A stretch of DNA of 34,461 nt from Gammaproteobacteria bacterium (GCA_023266115.1 JAHFRU010000025.1:1-34461), one strand, 5' to 3'. Positions 7,617 through 17,106 are shown, numbered from the stretch's first letter. Numbers and translations are program-made. Notes: generated from the letters alone by a model not told the origin.

Positions 7617-9215
7617 ATGCTCCCCATGAACCCGGAAACCTGCCCGATGCTTTCTTCAGAAACGGCGAGCGTCATTCTGAGCGCGACTAAATTGATCGGC
7701 AAATCGAGCGCGACGCCTGCTGCGATCGGCGGACTACTTGAGCTGCTGTCCGATCGCCCGTCGCTCGAACGCGGCCGGGTGATACTACCGGACCCGGTCA
7801 CCGGCGTCCTGCGTATCAGCTACGCGCACGAGCTGACCGAGCGCCAGAAGCAGCGGGGCACGTATGCGCCGGGAGAGGGTGTCACGGGCCGGGTCATGAG
7901 CACCGCCAAGATTGCCTTGATCCGGGACATCCGCAAGGACGCAGAATACCTGTCCCGGGTAACGACTCCGGCGCCGAACGCCGCGGAACCCGTCGCTTAT
8001 ATCGCCGTGCCGATTATTCATCAGGACCTGCCTGTCGGTGTGCTGGCGGTACACCGCGCCACAAAACACCAGGACGGGTTCGAAACCGACTTGTATATAC
8101 TTCAGATCTTCGCCGCCATGATCGGGCAGTTGCTGCTGCTCGACCAGCAGATGCTGCGGCGGGCGCAGGAGGCGGATACCGTGGCACGACCATCGCCGGC
8201 CGCAAAGATCCATGAACCGGCCTCGGTACACGGGATCATCGGCAACAGCAAGGCACTGCGGCACGCGGTCACCGAGGCACAGAAGGCGGCCGGATCTGAC
8301 GCCACCGTCATGCTGGTCGGCGAATCCGGCTGCGGCAAGGAACGCTTTGCACGCATGATCCACCTCGCCAGCGAGCGACGCGACCAGCCCTTCGTCTGCA
8401 TCAACTGCGCGGCGATTCCGGCCAACCTGCTCGAGACCGAGCTGTTCGGTCACGAAAAAGGCGCCTTTACCGGCGCGATTGCCGTGCGTGCCGGAAAATT
8501 CGAAATCGCCACCGGCGGTACGCTGTTTCTCGACGAAATAGGCGACATGCCACTCGACCTGCAGGCCAAACTGCTGCGCGTCTTGCAGGAGAGAAGCGTA
8601 CAGCGTATCGGCAGCAATAATGAAACGCCGGTGGATGTACGTATCCTGACCGCGACGAACAAACCTCCGGAAGAGGCCGTCAAGCGCGGCGACTTCCGCC
8701 TCGACCTGTTTTACCGGTTGAACGTGATACGCATACTCCTGCCACCGCTCAGGGACCGGAACGGGGATATAGAACTGCTTGCGCTGTACTTCCTCGCGCG
8801 CTACAACCAGCAATACCGCCGTGATCTGGTGCTGGAAAAATCCGCGCTGAACTGCCTGGCAACGTACGACTGGCCGGGCAACGTACGACAACTCGAAAAC
8901 ATTATCGAACGGCTGGTGATCATGTCGGAGAACGACCGCATCGGTGCGGCTGAGATCAGTGCCGTGCTGACAACGGAAGCGGCTATCGATATCGACGACA
9001 TCGCCGGGCATTCCGCCCCGGGCACCGACACCGCACGCACATTCTCGACCGGCACCGACGCGCGCCCGTACCAGAAAGTCAGCCACGCCGACAAGGGGCA
9101 CATCATGGCCGCGCTGCGTCTCGCCAAGGGCAACAAGACCCATGCCGCGCGCGCTCTCGGCATGAGCGCGAGACAACTTCAGTACCGCCTGGCGAAGCTG
9201 AATATCGCGTCATAA
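7617..9215 (+). CDS. Sigma-54-dependent activator with GAF sensor (NifA/NorR type)
   Basis: A 532-residue enhancer-binding protein. Residues about 15-175 are a GAF sensory domain, about 205-435 the AAA+ ATPase, and about 490-530 a Fis-type helix-turn-helix ([20 protein letters not shown]). The AAA+ part has Walker A GESGCGKE (235-242), the sigma-54 contact loop GAFTGA (282-287) and Walker [12 protein letters not shown] (300-310), all intact. The GAF ligand is not evident; NifA, NorR and other members sense different signals, so the gene should not be named further. The ATG at 7617 follows GAGGAA. Likely target: the sigma-54 promoter at 7107 through the palindrome at 6999. Confidence 0.92.
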   Translation: MLPMNPETCPMLSSETASVILSATKLIGKSSATPAAIGGLLELLSDRPSLERGRVILPDPVTGVLRISYAHELTERQKQRGTYAPGEGVTGRVMSTAKIALIRDIRKDAEYLSRVTTPAPNAAEPVAYIAVPIIHQDLPVGVLAVHRATKHQDGFETDLYILQIFAAMIGQLLLLDQQMLRRAQEADTVARPSPAAKIHEPASVHGIIGNSKALRHAVTEAQKAAGSDATVMLVGESGCGKERFARMIHLASERRDQPFVCINCAAIPANLLETELFGHEKGAFTGAIAVRAGKFEIATGGTLFLDEIGDMPLDLQAKLLRVLQERSVQRIGSNNETPVDVRILTATNKPPEEAVKRGDFRLDLFYRLNVIRILLPPLRDRNGDIELLALYFLARYNQQYRRDLVLEKSALNCLATYDWPGNVRQLENIIERLVIMSENDRIGAAEISAVLTTEAAIDIDDIAGHSAPGTDTARTFSTGTDARPYQKVSHADKGHIMAALRLAKGNKTHAARALGMSARQLQYRLAKLNIAS

Positions 9216-9262
9216 CCCGGGCGCTGAATCCCCCCTCCGGCTGATCGCCCGCACGCCTGCCC

Positions 9263-9676
9263 CTACGATGCGGCCAACAGCTGCTCCAGCGCTGCGCGCA
9301 ATGATCGCTCATCGGTCACGTTATCCAGTGCCGCCCGCCGCCTGCCATCCGGGCCGAACAGCAACAGCATCGCCGAGTTCACCCGCTGCTGTTGCAGAAA
9401 CGCCCGATCTTTCGCCGATTCGAGCTCGACGACAACAAACTCCACGCGACCGGCGTAATCGTCGCGCACCGTATTCATCAACTCCATCAAGCGCTGGCTA
9501 TACACCGTGTTTTTATCGTGCGTCAGTACCGCAACAGGTTTACCCCGGCCGATCTTCGACGTGTCGTCGCTGAAGCCCCTAGGCAACAACATCACGCCGA
9601 CGGCCAACACCACACCGATGATCGCAAGCGTGATCAGCGTACTACGGATAGCGAAACCGGACTGAAGTCGAAGCAT
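9263..9676 (-). CDS. Membrane-anchored thioredoxin-like protein, DUF4174-like
   Basis: A 137-residue protein with an N-terminal membrane anchor (STLITLAIIGVVLAVGVMLL, about residues 12-31) and a soluble domain outside the membrane. The order PVAVLTHDKN..., VEFVVVELESAKDRAFLQQQRV, SAMLLLFGPDGRRRAALDNV resembles a thioredoxin fold of the DUF4174 kind. There is no CxxC, so it is unlikely to be a disulfide oxidoreductase. I took ATG 9676 with AAGG 7 bases before it; an in-frame TTG lies two codons upstream. It is convergent with the activator gene. Confidence 0.65.
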   Translation of the reverse strand: MLRLQSGFAIRSTLITLAIIGVVLAVGVMLLPRGFSDDTSKIGRGKPVAVLTHDKNTVYSQRLMELMNTVRDDYAGRVEFVVVELESAKDRAFLQQQRVNSAMLLLFGPDGRRRAALDNVTDERSLRAALEQLLAAS

Positions 9677-9831
9677 CGTCAAGCCTTATTAATGGAACGC
9701 GTGATTGCCAGTCGCATTAATAATCGAAAACGCCCGCGTTGTCATTCCCGGGCAGCAAAAAAATATCGCACAGCAGATGAGGTTAATTGTCAGGTACTAT
9801 GTGCGCCAGGCGGATATGGGGGCGGATAGCG

Positions 9832-10575
9832 ATGGCGCATTGGCTGGACGGCGTTATAAAGGAAAAGCGTCAGTGGACGGAGCGGTTGTTTTCGCTGCGC
9901 ATTGCAGCGCCTCTGCCAGGCTTTACCGCCGGGCAATTCGTGCGTATCGCGCTGGACATCGACGGTGAACAGGTGGACCGCCCGTATTCGCTGGTGAACG
10001 CGCCACACGAGCCGCTGCTGGAAGTCTATTTCGATATTGTACCGGGCGGACCGTTGACACCGCGCCTGGCCAGGCTGGAGCCTGGCGATCCGATCAAGGT
10101 CATCGACAAGGCGGCCGGTCTGCTGACGATCAATGAGATACCCGATGTCGACCACCTGTGGATGCTCGCGACCGGCACCGGCATCGGTCCGTTTCTGTCA
10201 GCACTGAAGACCGACGAGCCGTGGCAGCGGTTCAAAAAGATCGTGCTCGGCTATTCGGTGCGCCAGACCAGGGAATTGTCGTATATGGACACCATCGCGG
10301 CGCTCCAGGCGGCGCGTCAGGACCGGATGGTGTTTGTACCATTCGTTACGCGCGAAACGCCGGCCGGCGCGATTCATGCGCGCATTACGTCAGCGATTGA
10401 AAGCGGCTTGCTCGAAGCACGCGCCGGTATAGCGCTGGGCCAGGATTCATCGCATGTGATGCTATGCGGCAATTCCGCGATGATCACCGAGGTCTCCGAC
10501 CTGCTCGCCGCGCGCGGCATGCGCCGCCACCGGCGCCGCGAGCCCGGCCATATCACGACAGAGAAGTATCACTGA
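9832..10575 (+). CDS. fpr: Ferredoxin/flavodoxin-NADP+ reductase
   Basis: A 247-residue protein of the bacterial Fpr type that moves electrons between NADPH and ferredoxin or flavodoxin. The FAD half has RPYSLVNAP (RxYS FAD site) and the LARLEPGDPIKV segment; the NADP half has MLATGTGIGPFLS, the LGYSVRQTRELSY region and HVMLCGNSAMI. The C-terminus is GHITTEKYH, similar to the E. coli tail that stacks on the flavin but ending in His rather than Trp. The ATG at 9832 follows GGGGGCGG; the open frame begins earlier without homology. Confidence 0.92.
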   Translation: MAHWLDGVIKEKRQWTERLFSLRIAAPLPGFTAGQFVRIALDIDGEQVDRPYSLVNAPHEPLLEVYFDIVPGGPLTPRLARLEPGDPIKVIDKAAGLLTINEIPDVDHLWMLATGTGIGPFLSALKTDEPWQRFKKIVLGYSVRQTRELSYMDTIAALQAARQDRMVFVPFVTRETPAGAIHARITSAIESGLLEARAGIALGQDSSHVMLCGNSAMITEVSDLLAARGMRRHRRREPGHITTEKYH

Positions 10576-10594
10576 GCATACCGTCTGGCGGCTG

Positions 10595-12514
10595 CTAACC
10601 CGACACTACCGGCGGCATCGGGCAATGGATCGCCGCCGCGATCGCCCGGATGATTTCGACCTCGTCTATCCGCACCTGCTCGTTGGCGCGGGAAATCGCA
10701 ATGCAGGCCTCCAGCAGTTTTTTCTTCTGCTCCGGTACCAGACGGTCGAGTTGCCTGAGCGCGTTGTTGACGGTGACGAATTGCAGAGATGCGGCCGGAT
10801 CGAGTTCGCCGGCTGCCATTTCGACAGGCTCCATACCCTTGACGAAGGCGTGCCGGGCGGCAGCTTCGTCCGGCGCATCGGCGCGGGCAAGCATCGACAG
10901 CACGACACGGGTCTGAATGCCATGCTGACGCAGGTACCGGTTGTAAACCACGCGCCGCGCGGGCTCAAGTCCGGCATCCAGCGCGTTGAGAATAACCGTG
11001 CTGACGACCCATTCAAACATGCTGATGTGGTTATCCGCGCGGATAATCGCCATCATCACACCGGAAAATCGCTGGTTTTGCAGCGGCGACAGCGCACGCA
11101 GCGCTGGAATGGCCATTTCGACCAGCGGCAAGTAGTGCTCGCGCGGCTGCATGGCGAGCAGTTTATAGAGCACACCGACATGCTCGAACACGCCCTCCTC
11201 GGCGCGGCCATGGATCACTTCGAGCTGCTGGCGTTTGATGGTGTCGTCGCGGTCAAGCAGCATCGCATAGACCAGTGCCCGCGCCGAATACGGTTCGCGC
11301 GCGGCGGCCTTGAGCGACGGCGGCAGGTTATCGAGCAGTCCGTAGCTGGCCGCAAGCTGTTGGGCGCCGGGCATGCCGAACGTGCCCAGCTGGTTTAGCG
11401 CGCCGGTAACCGCAGTGACGACCGCGATGCGGCTCGCGAGCTGTTCCTTGTGGCCGTCAGTGATCTCCTCGGTCTTGCGCTGCTCGAGCCAGGCGGGTGT
11501 GATCCGGGGGTAAGCGCCGTCCCACCCCGGGTCGACACGGCGGATGCGCTCGGCGAGCGGCGGGTGCGTTGCAAAAAAGGACTGCACTCCGGCGGCGAAG
11601 TAGAAATGGCTGGCCTGCGGTGCCGCCGGACTGATCAACCGCGCATGATACGGATAACCGCCGATCATTTTCAGCGCGCCGGCGATACCGTGCGTCGTGC
11701 GCGTGAACTGCACCGCGGACGCATCGGCAAGATACTCGCGCTGACGATTAATCGTGGCCTTGATCAGGTTGCCGAAGAACGTACCGCCATAGCCGATCAC
11801 GGCGAGGCCACCGCCGAGCATAGCCAGCGCCGCGACGCCACCGCTGCCACGCGATGACGAACGCACGCGACCGTACGAAAGCATGCGCAACAGATAAGTG
11901 CCCAGCAGACCGAGGAACAGGATGCCGTGCAGCCAGCCCGTGAGGTGGTTGTTCAGGCGCATGTCGCCGTTGATAATGTGGCTGAATTCGTGTGCGATAA
12001 CGCCCTGCAGCTTGTCGCGGTCCAGCAGTTCGAGCGCGCCCTGCGTGACACAGATCACGGCATCGTCGGTGGTGAGCCCAGCGGCGAACGCGTTGATGCC
12101 GTCTTCATTTTTCATGACATACAACCGCGGCACCAGCACGCCGGCGGCGATAGCCATTTCCTCGACGACGTTGACATAGCGGCGCAACAGAAAATCCTGC
12201 GTGTTCTGCGGCACCGCCTGGGCGCCGAGCATTTCGGCGACGACATGCCCACCGGCGCGCAGCTGCGCTGACTTGTACAGCGTGCCAAGCGTAACGATCA
12301 GCAGGATGAAGAATGCGACGCTGGAGTGGACACCACCATCCAGGCTGGCCGCAAACGACGCGAAGTCGCGCTCGACCGCTCCGGCATTCATATACAAGAG
12401 AAAGATGACCAGCAGGTCGGTCAACGCGATCAGCGTAAAAACGGCCAGCACAAACAGGGCCACGAGCCGGAAAATGGCGCGGCGCGCGTCTGCCTGTGCC
12501 TCGAAAAAATTCAC
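10595..12514 (-). CDS. M48 family (HtpX-like) membrane metallopeptidase with TerB-like tail
   Basis: A 639-residue protein, more than twice the length of HtpX. Two N-terminal membrane helices (about 18-42 and 66-80) precede the peptidase domain with HEFSH at 175-179 and a third zinc ligand in REYLADASAVQFTR near 265; further helices lie at about 193-212 and 225-250. The C-terminal half is helical and ends in a TerB-like pattern (MMAIIRADNHISMFE, then EVEIIRAIAAAIHCPMPP). It probably degrades or processes membrane proteins. It starts with GTG 18 bp after lemA and is surely co-transcribed; LemA/M48 pairs are common. Confidence 0.88.
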   Translation of the reverse strand: MNFFEAQADARRAIFRLVALFVLAVFTLIALTDLLVIFLLYMNAGAVERDFASFAASLDGGVHSSVAFFILLIVTLGTLYKSAQLRAGGHVVAEMLGAQAVPQNTQDFLLRRYVNVVEEMAIAAGVLVPRLYVMKNEDGINAFAAGLTTDDAVICVTQGALELLDRDKLQGVIAHEFSHIINGDMRLNNHLTGWLHGILFLGLLGTYLLRMLSYGRVRSSSRGSGGVAALAMLGGGLAVIGYGGTFFGNLIKATINRQREYLADASAVQFTRTTHGIAGALKMIGGYPYHARLISPAAPQASHFYFAAGVQSFFATHPPLAERIRRVDPGWDGAYPRITPAWLEQRKTEEITDGHKEQLASRIAVVTAVTGALNQLGTFGMPGAQQLAASYGLLDNLPPSLKAAAREPYSARALVYAMLLDRDDTIKRQQLEVIHGRAEEGVFEHVGVLYKLLAMQPREHYLPLVEMAIPALRALSPLQNQRFSGVMMAIIRADNHISMFEWVVSTVILNALDAGLEPARRVVYNRYLRQHGIQTRVVLSMLARADAPDEAAARHAFVKGMEPVEMAAGELDPAASLQFVTVNNALRQLDRLVPEQKKKLLEACIAISRANEQVRIDEVEIIRAIAAAIHCPMPPVVSG

Positions 12515-12532
12515 TCGCGTCCGGAACGCGGC

Positions 12533-13129
12533 CTAAAACGTCACGTTGGGCGCCGGCTGGATCGCAGCGCTGTCTTCAAACTCGAGCAAGATCGCATCCT
12601 CGCTAAAACCAAACATATTGGCGAGCATGTTCGGCGGAAACGACTGCCGGAAGGTATTGAAGGCCATCACGGCGTCGTTGAACGCCTGGCGCGCGAATGC
12701 AACCTTGTTTTCGGTGGAGGTCAGCTCCTCGCTGACTTGCTGCATGTTCTGACTGGCCTTCAGGTCCGGGTAGTCTTCCATAACCACGCTGAGCCGCCCG
12801 AGCGCATTGGTCAGCGCACCTTCGGCGCCGATCAGCGATTTCATTGCGCCGGCATTGGCCGGATCGGCGGCAGCCGTGCCGAGGCTTGAGAGCGCGGTGT
12901 TGCGCGCCGCGATGACCGCCTCAAGCGTCCCACGCTCGTGCTGCATATATCCCTTGGCGGTTTCCACAAGATTCGGAATCAGATCGTAGCGGCGCTTGAG
13001 CTGCACCTCGATCTGCGCGAAAGCGTTCTTGAAGCGGTTCTTCAGCGCGACCAGCGTGTTGTAGATGGAAATAATGTAGAAGACAAGCAGCGCAATGATC
13101 ACCAGCGTGACGATCGAGGTGGTATCCAT
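12533..13129 (-). CDS. lemA: LemA family protein
   Basis: A 198-residue protein with one N-terminal membrane helix (VTLVIIALLVFYIISIYN) and the LemA signature LKNRFKNAFAQIEVQLKRRYDLIPNLVETAKGY. The rest is a helical bundle with ALGRLSVVMEDYPDLKASQNM and FNDAVMAFNTFRQSFP, both family landmarks. Role unknown; the protein is a membrane-tethered helical bundle, mostly outside the cytoplasm by family prediction. AGGAG lies 8 bases before the ATG. It forms a two-gene operon with the downstream M48 peptidase. Confidence 0.93.
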   Translation of the reverse strand: MDTTSIVTLVIIALLVFYIISIYNTLVALKNRFKNAFAQIEVQLKRRYDLIPNLVETAKGYMQHERGTLEAVIAARNTALSSLGTAAADPANAGAMKSLIGAEGALTNALGRLSVVMEDYPDLKASQNMQQVSEELTSTENKVAFARQAFNDAVMAFNTFRQSFPPNMLANMFGFSEDAILLEFEDSAAIQPAPNVTF

Positions 13130-13455
13130 TGTTGTTCTCCTGTAACAGGTGAGTGTTGTCTGTCGCTTATTGTCGGTATTCGGCGCACATCGCGCAAACC
13201 CGGTGCGGGCATTTGTTGGTTAGCGTACTGGATCCCCCCCTGCGCGGGAATGATACGGCGGGAATTGGCAGGGTGCTCCCGGGCCCGGGCGACTCAGGCA
13301 GACAGGGGATCGCGCCGTGACTGCCGGCATTGACGATATCCACATGCACTGCGATCAGGATTATTTTACCAAGCGTGGTAACGAGTCAACGCGCAAGGTC
13401 ACCCGCTACTTTGGCGCGGACAGCATTAACCTATTCAAGGGTAAAACAATCGTCG
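13130..13455. other. Intergenic region with a dispersed-repeat-like inverted sequence
   Basis: No gene is supported here. The stretch near 13230-13255 (GGATCCCCCCCTGCGCGGGAATGATA) resembles the short dispersed repeats of the GGATTCCCGC...GCGGGAATGA kind found in many proteobacteria. The lemA promoter should lie in the left part. A 64-codon plus-strand frame at 13317 overlaps the receiver gene and looks spurious. Confidence 0.35.
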
Positions 13456-13842
13456 CTACGCCAGCTTGGCAAGAAGCTTGGACACGATATCAGGCCCGGT
13501 TTCGGCGTTGATGGGCTTCAGTACATAACTGGTAATGCCCTGCTTGCTGCATTCGACAATGGAATCCTTGTCAGCGACGGACGTGAGCATGACGACCGGC
13601 AGCTTCTGGTCCGTTTCGCGGATCTTTTTCAACGTCGCCTTGCCGTCCATGATCGGCATCACGATATCGAGAAACATCAGGCGGACCTGCTTGGTCGGGT
13701 TATCGAGTATCTTCATCGCCTCGCGGCCGTTTTCGGCCTGCAAGACGTTGGTATAACCGAGCGTTGCCAGCACACGCCGGAGACCTTCGCGCATGATCAT
13801 CGCATCGTCCACCACCAGAATCGTCGCGTCCTTGTCCAGCAT
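13456..13842 (-). CDS. CheY-like single-domain response regulator
   Basis: A 128-residue receiver domain with the full phosphorylation site: D12 and D13 (VVDD), phospho-acceptor D59 (MFLDIVMP), T87 (MLTS) and K109 (VLKP). No output domain. It follows the CheX-like gene after 6 bp on the same strand, so the two are almost certainly co-expressed; CheX proteins dephosphorylate CheY-type receivers, which makes this the obvious partner. No kinase is encoded nearby. The output (motility, chemotaxis or another process) cannot be told from sequence. Confidence 0.92.
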   Translation of the reverse strand: MLDKDATILVVDDAMIMREGLRRVLATLGYTNVLQAENGREAMKILDNPTKQVRLMFLDIVMPIMDGKATLKKIRETDQKLPVVMLTSVADKDSIVECSKQGITSYVLKPINAETGPDIVSKLLAKLA

Positions 13843-13848
13843 GTTTCA

Positions 13849-14397
13849 TCACGCCTCGTTATGCATAAGATAGCTGAAGTAGAAGCGACCACTGTCATGG
13901 ATGTCGATCGGCACACTCAGTATCTGTTTCACACCCTCGAGCAGAAACTCGCCGTCTTCCCTGTTGAGAAAATAAATCGGCGTGCCGAAGGAAATTTTTA
14001 TATTTGCCTCGCCAAGATGGCGCGTCGCCAGCCCGATTACGGTGTTTGAAAATTCCGCCAGCGCGCCGCGAATATCCTCTGTTAGTACCGTGGCGGCCTC
14101 CGTTGGGCCGAGCATCCTGGCCAGCACCCGGTTGCCGATCGCGAGCGCCGTGCCCAGGTCGTAGTTCATGATGATCTTGCCGACAACGCCGCTCGCGTTC
14201 CTGGCGACGATGCACACGGCAAAATCCTTGAAGTTGAAAACGTCGAGCGGGTCACGATAGGTCAACAAGTCGCTGTCGCCCTTCAGATCGGCCATTGCGT
14301 TCAGCATTCTGATCGTCTCGTCGACGAACGGCAGCAGTATCGTGTTGCGAACTGTACTGCGAAATTTCCCTTGCAGCTCCATCAGGTGGCCTGTCAT
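13849..14397 (-). CDS. CheX-like phosphatase of receiver proteins
   Basis: A 182-residue protein of the CheX/CheC/FliY phosphatase family. The catalytic ExxN motif is E115-F-S-N118 in GALAEFSNTVIG, and only one such motif is present, as in CheX. The fold landmarks FKDFAVCIVARN and GVVGKIIMNYDLGTALAIGNRVL match. It should remove phosphate from the receiver encoded 6 bp downstream. The start is uncertain: the first Met (14397) has no clear ribosome site, and the Met at 14382 (MELQGKF) has AGG 9 bases upstream. Confidence 0.8.
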   Translation of the reverse strand: MTGHLMELQGKFRSTVRNTILLPFVDETIRMLNAMADLKGDSDLLTYRDPLDVFNFKDFAVCIVARNASGVVGKIIMNYDLGTALAIGNRVLARMLGPTEAATVLTEDIRGALAEFSNTVIGLATRHLGEANIKISFGTPIYFLNREDGEFLLEGVKQILSVPIDIHDSGRFYFSYLMHNEA

Positions 14398-14696
14398 GGA
14401 CGTGTTCTGGTTTTTACGGTCATCGGCCAGGCTCGCAGTATTCTTGAATGCCGATGGCGGCCAAATATCGACCGATCCGGTCTGTTAGATCTCTCGGGGT
14501 ATGGCTCGTGAAACGGGTATCAGGCCGGGCCTGCCTTCAGGAAATCGACTCGGCGTGCCATAACAATCCTCGGTCACCATTGTGCAACAGCGCTTCATGG
14601 CCAGTGACTCCGGCAACATTTTTTCGTAATGTGGCTGTATGGATACGCTCTTATATAAGTATTCTGAATACGCATGACAGCGAGAGGCGCCAACCA

Positions 14697-16295
14697 ATGA
14701 TCATGGTCGCGACATGGGTGTCGCTGGCTTTCGTGCTCGGCCTCGTCGTACGGACCTTCGGCCTGCCACCACTGGTCGGTTACCTGGGCGCCGGCTTCAT
14801 CCTGAGCGCGTACGGTTTCGAGTCCGATCCGGCGCTGGACGCCATCGCGCACGCCGGCGTGCTGTTATTGTTATTCATCGTCGGCCTGAAGCTGCGCCTG
14901 CGCACACTGATTCAACCGGAAGTACTCATCGGTTCCGTGCTGCACATGGCCGTCGTCAGCGCGGTCATCGTGGCGCTACTCTATTCAATGACGACGCTGC
15001 CCATGCAGGCCGCGTTGTTTACCGCCGTTGCGCTGTCGTTCTCCAGCACGGTGATCGCGGCGAAGGTACTGGAAGGAAAAAAGGAGTTGCGCGCATTCCA
15101 CGGCCGGGTCGCGATCGGCATTCTCATCGTGCAGGATCTTGTGGCCGTTGGCTTATTGAGCTTCACGGGCGGGCACGCGCCATCGCCATGGGCGCTGTCA
15201 TTGTTCGGGTTGTTTTTCCTGCGACCGCTGTTTTACCGGCTGCTCGATATCAGCGGCCACGACGAATTATTGCTGCTGTTCGGGCTGTTGATCGCATTCG
15301 TGTTCGCCGGCGCCGGCTTCGAGTTTTTCGGCCTGAGCTCGGAACTGGGCGCCGTGCTGTTCGGCATATTGCTCGCAGATCACAAGCGCGCGGTCGAGCT
15401 GTCGGATTCGCTATGGGGGCTGAAGGAGGTGTTTCTGGTCGGATTCTTCCTGCAAATCGGCATGGCGGGCGTACCGGACTGGCTGACGTTCTGGCATGCG
15501 GCTTTGTTGTGCCTGCTGCTACCGGTCAAGGCCATGCTGCTCTTTTTCATCCTGCTCGTGTTCAAATTGCGGGCGCGCAGCTCGTTCCTCGCCGCGCTGA
15601 CACTGGCGACCTACAGCGAGTTCGGCCTGATCGTCGCGAACATGGGGGTACGTAACGGCTGGCTTGCCACCGACTGGCTGGTGCTGCTAGCGATTGCGGT
15701 GGCGCTGTCGTTTGTCATCGCCGCGCCGTTGAACCGCCATGCGCACGTGATCTACTCGTGGCTGGAGCAGTGGTTGCTGCCGTTCGAATCAGGCCGGCGA
15801 CATCCAGACGACAAACCGATCCTGCTCGGCAACTCACATTTGCTGGTGATGGGGATGGGCCGGGTCGGCACCGGTGCGTATGACTTGCTGTCGGAACGCG
15901 GCCAGCGGGTGATTGGCATGGACTCTGACCCGGCCAAGGCCGAACACCATCGCAGCGAGGGACGGCGCGTGCTATATGGCGACGCCGAAGACCCCGGCCT
16001 GTGGGAAAATCTGTCGTTCGATGAAGTGCACGCGGTACTGCTCGCAATGCCGGATCTTGAGGCCAATACGATGGCAGCGAGACAGTTGCGCAAGCGCGGG
16101 TTTGACGGGCTGATCTGCGCCACGGCCGTGCATGCAGAAGAACTCGACAAAATACGCAAGGCCGGCGCCGACGTCGCTTATAACTATTATGACCAGGTTG
16201 GTGTCGGTTTCGCGGAACGTGTCTGGGAATTGATGCACCGGGACACGAGTCCGTCGGCTCCGGAACACGACAAGGATCCCGTACTGCCCGCATAA
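14697..16295 (+). CDS. Monovalent cation:proton antiporter (CPA2, Kef type) with TrkA-N domain
   Basis: A 532-residue membrane protein. About a dozen hydrophobic helices cover residues 1-350, including GYLGAGFILS near the start, LLLFIVGLKLRLR, FSSTVIAAKVLE and LGAVLFGILLADHK, the usual landmarks of KefB/KefC-type exchangers. Residues about 380-510 are a TrkA-N nucleotide-binding domain with a Rossmann loop (LVMGMGRVGTGAYDLL, then GMDSDP). It probably exchanges K+ or Na+ for H+, gated by NAD(H) or a related ligand. ATG 14697 has GAGAGG upstream; another in-frame ATG is at 14703. The 300 bp before it hold only a possible TATAAG promoter box near 14654. Confidence 0.88.
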   Translation: MIMVATWVSLAFVLGLVVRTFGLPPLVGYLGAGFILSAYGFESDPALDAIAHAGVLLLLFIVGLKLRLRTLIQPEVLIGSVLHMAVVSAVIVALLYSMTTLPMQAALFTAVALSFSSTVIAAKVLEGKKELRAFHGRVAIGILIVQDLVAVGLLSFTGGHAPSPWALSLFGLFFLRPLFYRLLDISGHDELLLLFGLLIAFVFAGAGFEFFGLSSELGAVLFGILLADHKRAVELSDSLWGLKEVFLVGFFLQIGMAGVPDWLTFWHAALLCLLLPVKAMLLFFILLVFKLRARSSFLAALTLATYSEFGLIVANMGVRNGWLATDWLVLLAIAVALSFVIAAPLNRHAHVIYSWLEQWLLPFESGRRHPDDKPILLGNSHLLVMGMGRVGTGAYDLLSERGQRVIGMDSDPAKAEHHRSEGRRVLYGDAEDPGLWENLSFDEVHAVLLAMPDLEANTMAARQLRKRGFDGLICATAVHAEELDKIRKAGADVAYNYYDQVGVGFAERVWELMHRDTSPSAPEHDKDPVLPA

Positions 16296-16780
16296 GCACT
16301 CATGCACCTCCGTGCGCTGCCCCGGCTTACCAGCCTGGTACAAATCAGCGCCGTCATCAGCAGGTATTTGATCGCCGCGCATTACGGTCGTGTGCCATGT
16401 TGTACTTCGCCTTTACATTTCTCGCGCAGCGGTTGCCGGTGCATCGGCTCGGGCAGCTGCTACAGCCCTCACGACAAAAGACGCTGCAAACGGCTTGTCG
16501 CAGAAGGTGTCGATCTGCCTGGCGATGCCGGCGCCGGGACTGGCGGTATCACTACTGAAGGCGATCCACCCGGGTCACACCTTCATCGAAAACATCGTCG
16601 AATGGAATTTCGCGCTATTGATGTATCTGTTCTTTGTCGCGACCTCGCTCGCGTAGCGATCGACGTCGTTCGCGGCGGAATTTCCTGTAAAATTTCCCGA
16701 CAAATACGGCGAAGGATGTTCGCGACGCGGATTCACCGGACTGAAATCGTTTGGAAAAACCGCCGTTCGTCGTCACTCGC
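16296..16780. other. Gap with possible decayed coding sequence
   Basis: No intact gene is supported. A plus-strand frame from 16302 opens MHLRALPRLTSLVQISAVIS, faintly like the start of UbiB-type proteins, but it runs into unrelated sequence. A second frame ends at 16656 with a hydrophobic tail (FALLMYLFFVATSLA). The pieces are in different frames and could be remnants of one gene, but I cannot identify it. Confidence 0.25.
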
Positions 16781-16809
16781 TTCCGCAGCGCACAAAAAAA
16801 ATGTAGAAT
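16781..16809 (+). promoter_or_regulatory. Sigma-70-like promoter for the small secreted protein
   Basis: TTCCGC at 16781-16786 and TAGAAT at 16804-16809 are separated by 17 bp. The -10 is good and the -35 weak. Transcription would start near 16816, leaving a leader of about 38 bases before the ATG at 16854. Confidence 0.4.
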
Positions 16810-16853
16810 GCAACTGTTTTTTGATCAAACCCGAAACCCTGGAGGCCTTAGTG

Positions 16854-17096
16854 ATGCGCTTGAAACTCGCTGTAACAGGAGCCGCGTTGGCTGGATTATT
16901 GGCCATGGCATTGCAGCCGGCGGTCGCCGGCGACGACAAAAAACGTAGCAATAGCCCGCCGCCTCCGTATCAGGGACCGACCGGAAGCACAACAACCCCG
17001 GGCTATGCCGAAAGACTTGGTTTTATCTTGGCCCCGGTAACCCAGCAGCCGCCGCAACTACTGCTACCGTCGCCACGCAGCAGCAAGAGCGACTAA
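16854..17096 (+). CDS. Small secreted proline-rich protein, function unknown
   Basis: An 80-residue protein with a clear signal peptide (MRLKLAVTGAALAGLLAMAL, cleavage likely after PAVA near residue 25). The mature part of about 55 residues is rich in P, S and T (SPPPPYQGPTGSTTTPGYAE) with no cysteines. GGAGG lies 8 bases before the ATG; an in-frame GTG is one codon upstream. It has its own promoter-like sequence and ends before two strong hairpins, facing the giant HYR-repeat gene. No family recognised; both neighbours being exported proteins may be meaningful. Confidence 0.65.
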   Translation: MRLKLAVTGAALAGLLAMALQPAVAGDDKKRSNSPPPPYQGPTGSTTTPGYAERLGFILAPVTQQPPQLLLPSPRSSKSD

Positions 17097-17106
17097 TAAC
17101 TGACGC

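Noticed and set aside
7785-9176. 463-codon minus-strand frame opposite the sigma-54 activator
   Set aside because: The plus strand has all AAA+ motifs in order; the minus frame has no recognisable domain.
9735-9755. Short GTCATTCCCGGG sequence resembling dispersed proteobacterial repeats
   Set aside because: Only one arm is present, too short to call a repeat unit; a similar piece lies near 34141.
13317-13511. 64-codon plus-strand frame overlapping the receiver gene
   Set aside because: It overlaps the end of a well-supported gene on the other strand and has no ribosome site.
16302-16656. Possible UbiB-like or membrane protein gene
   Set aside because: Similarity is faint and limited to a few residues in two different frames; I list it only as a possible remnant.
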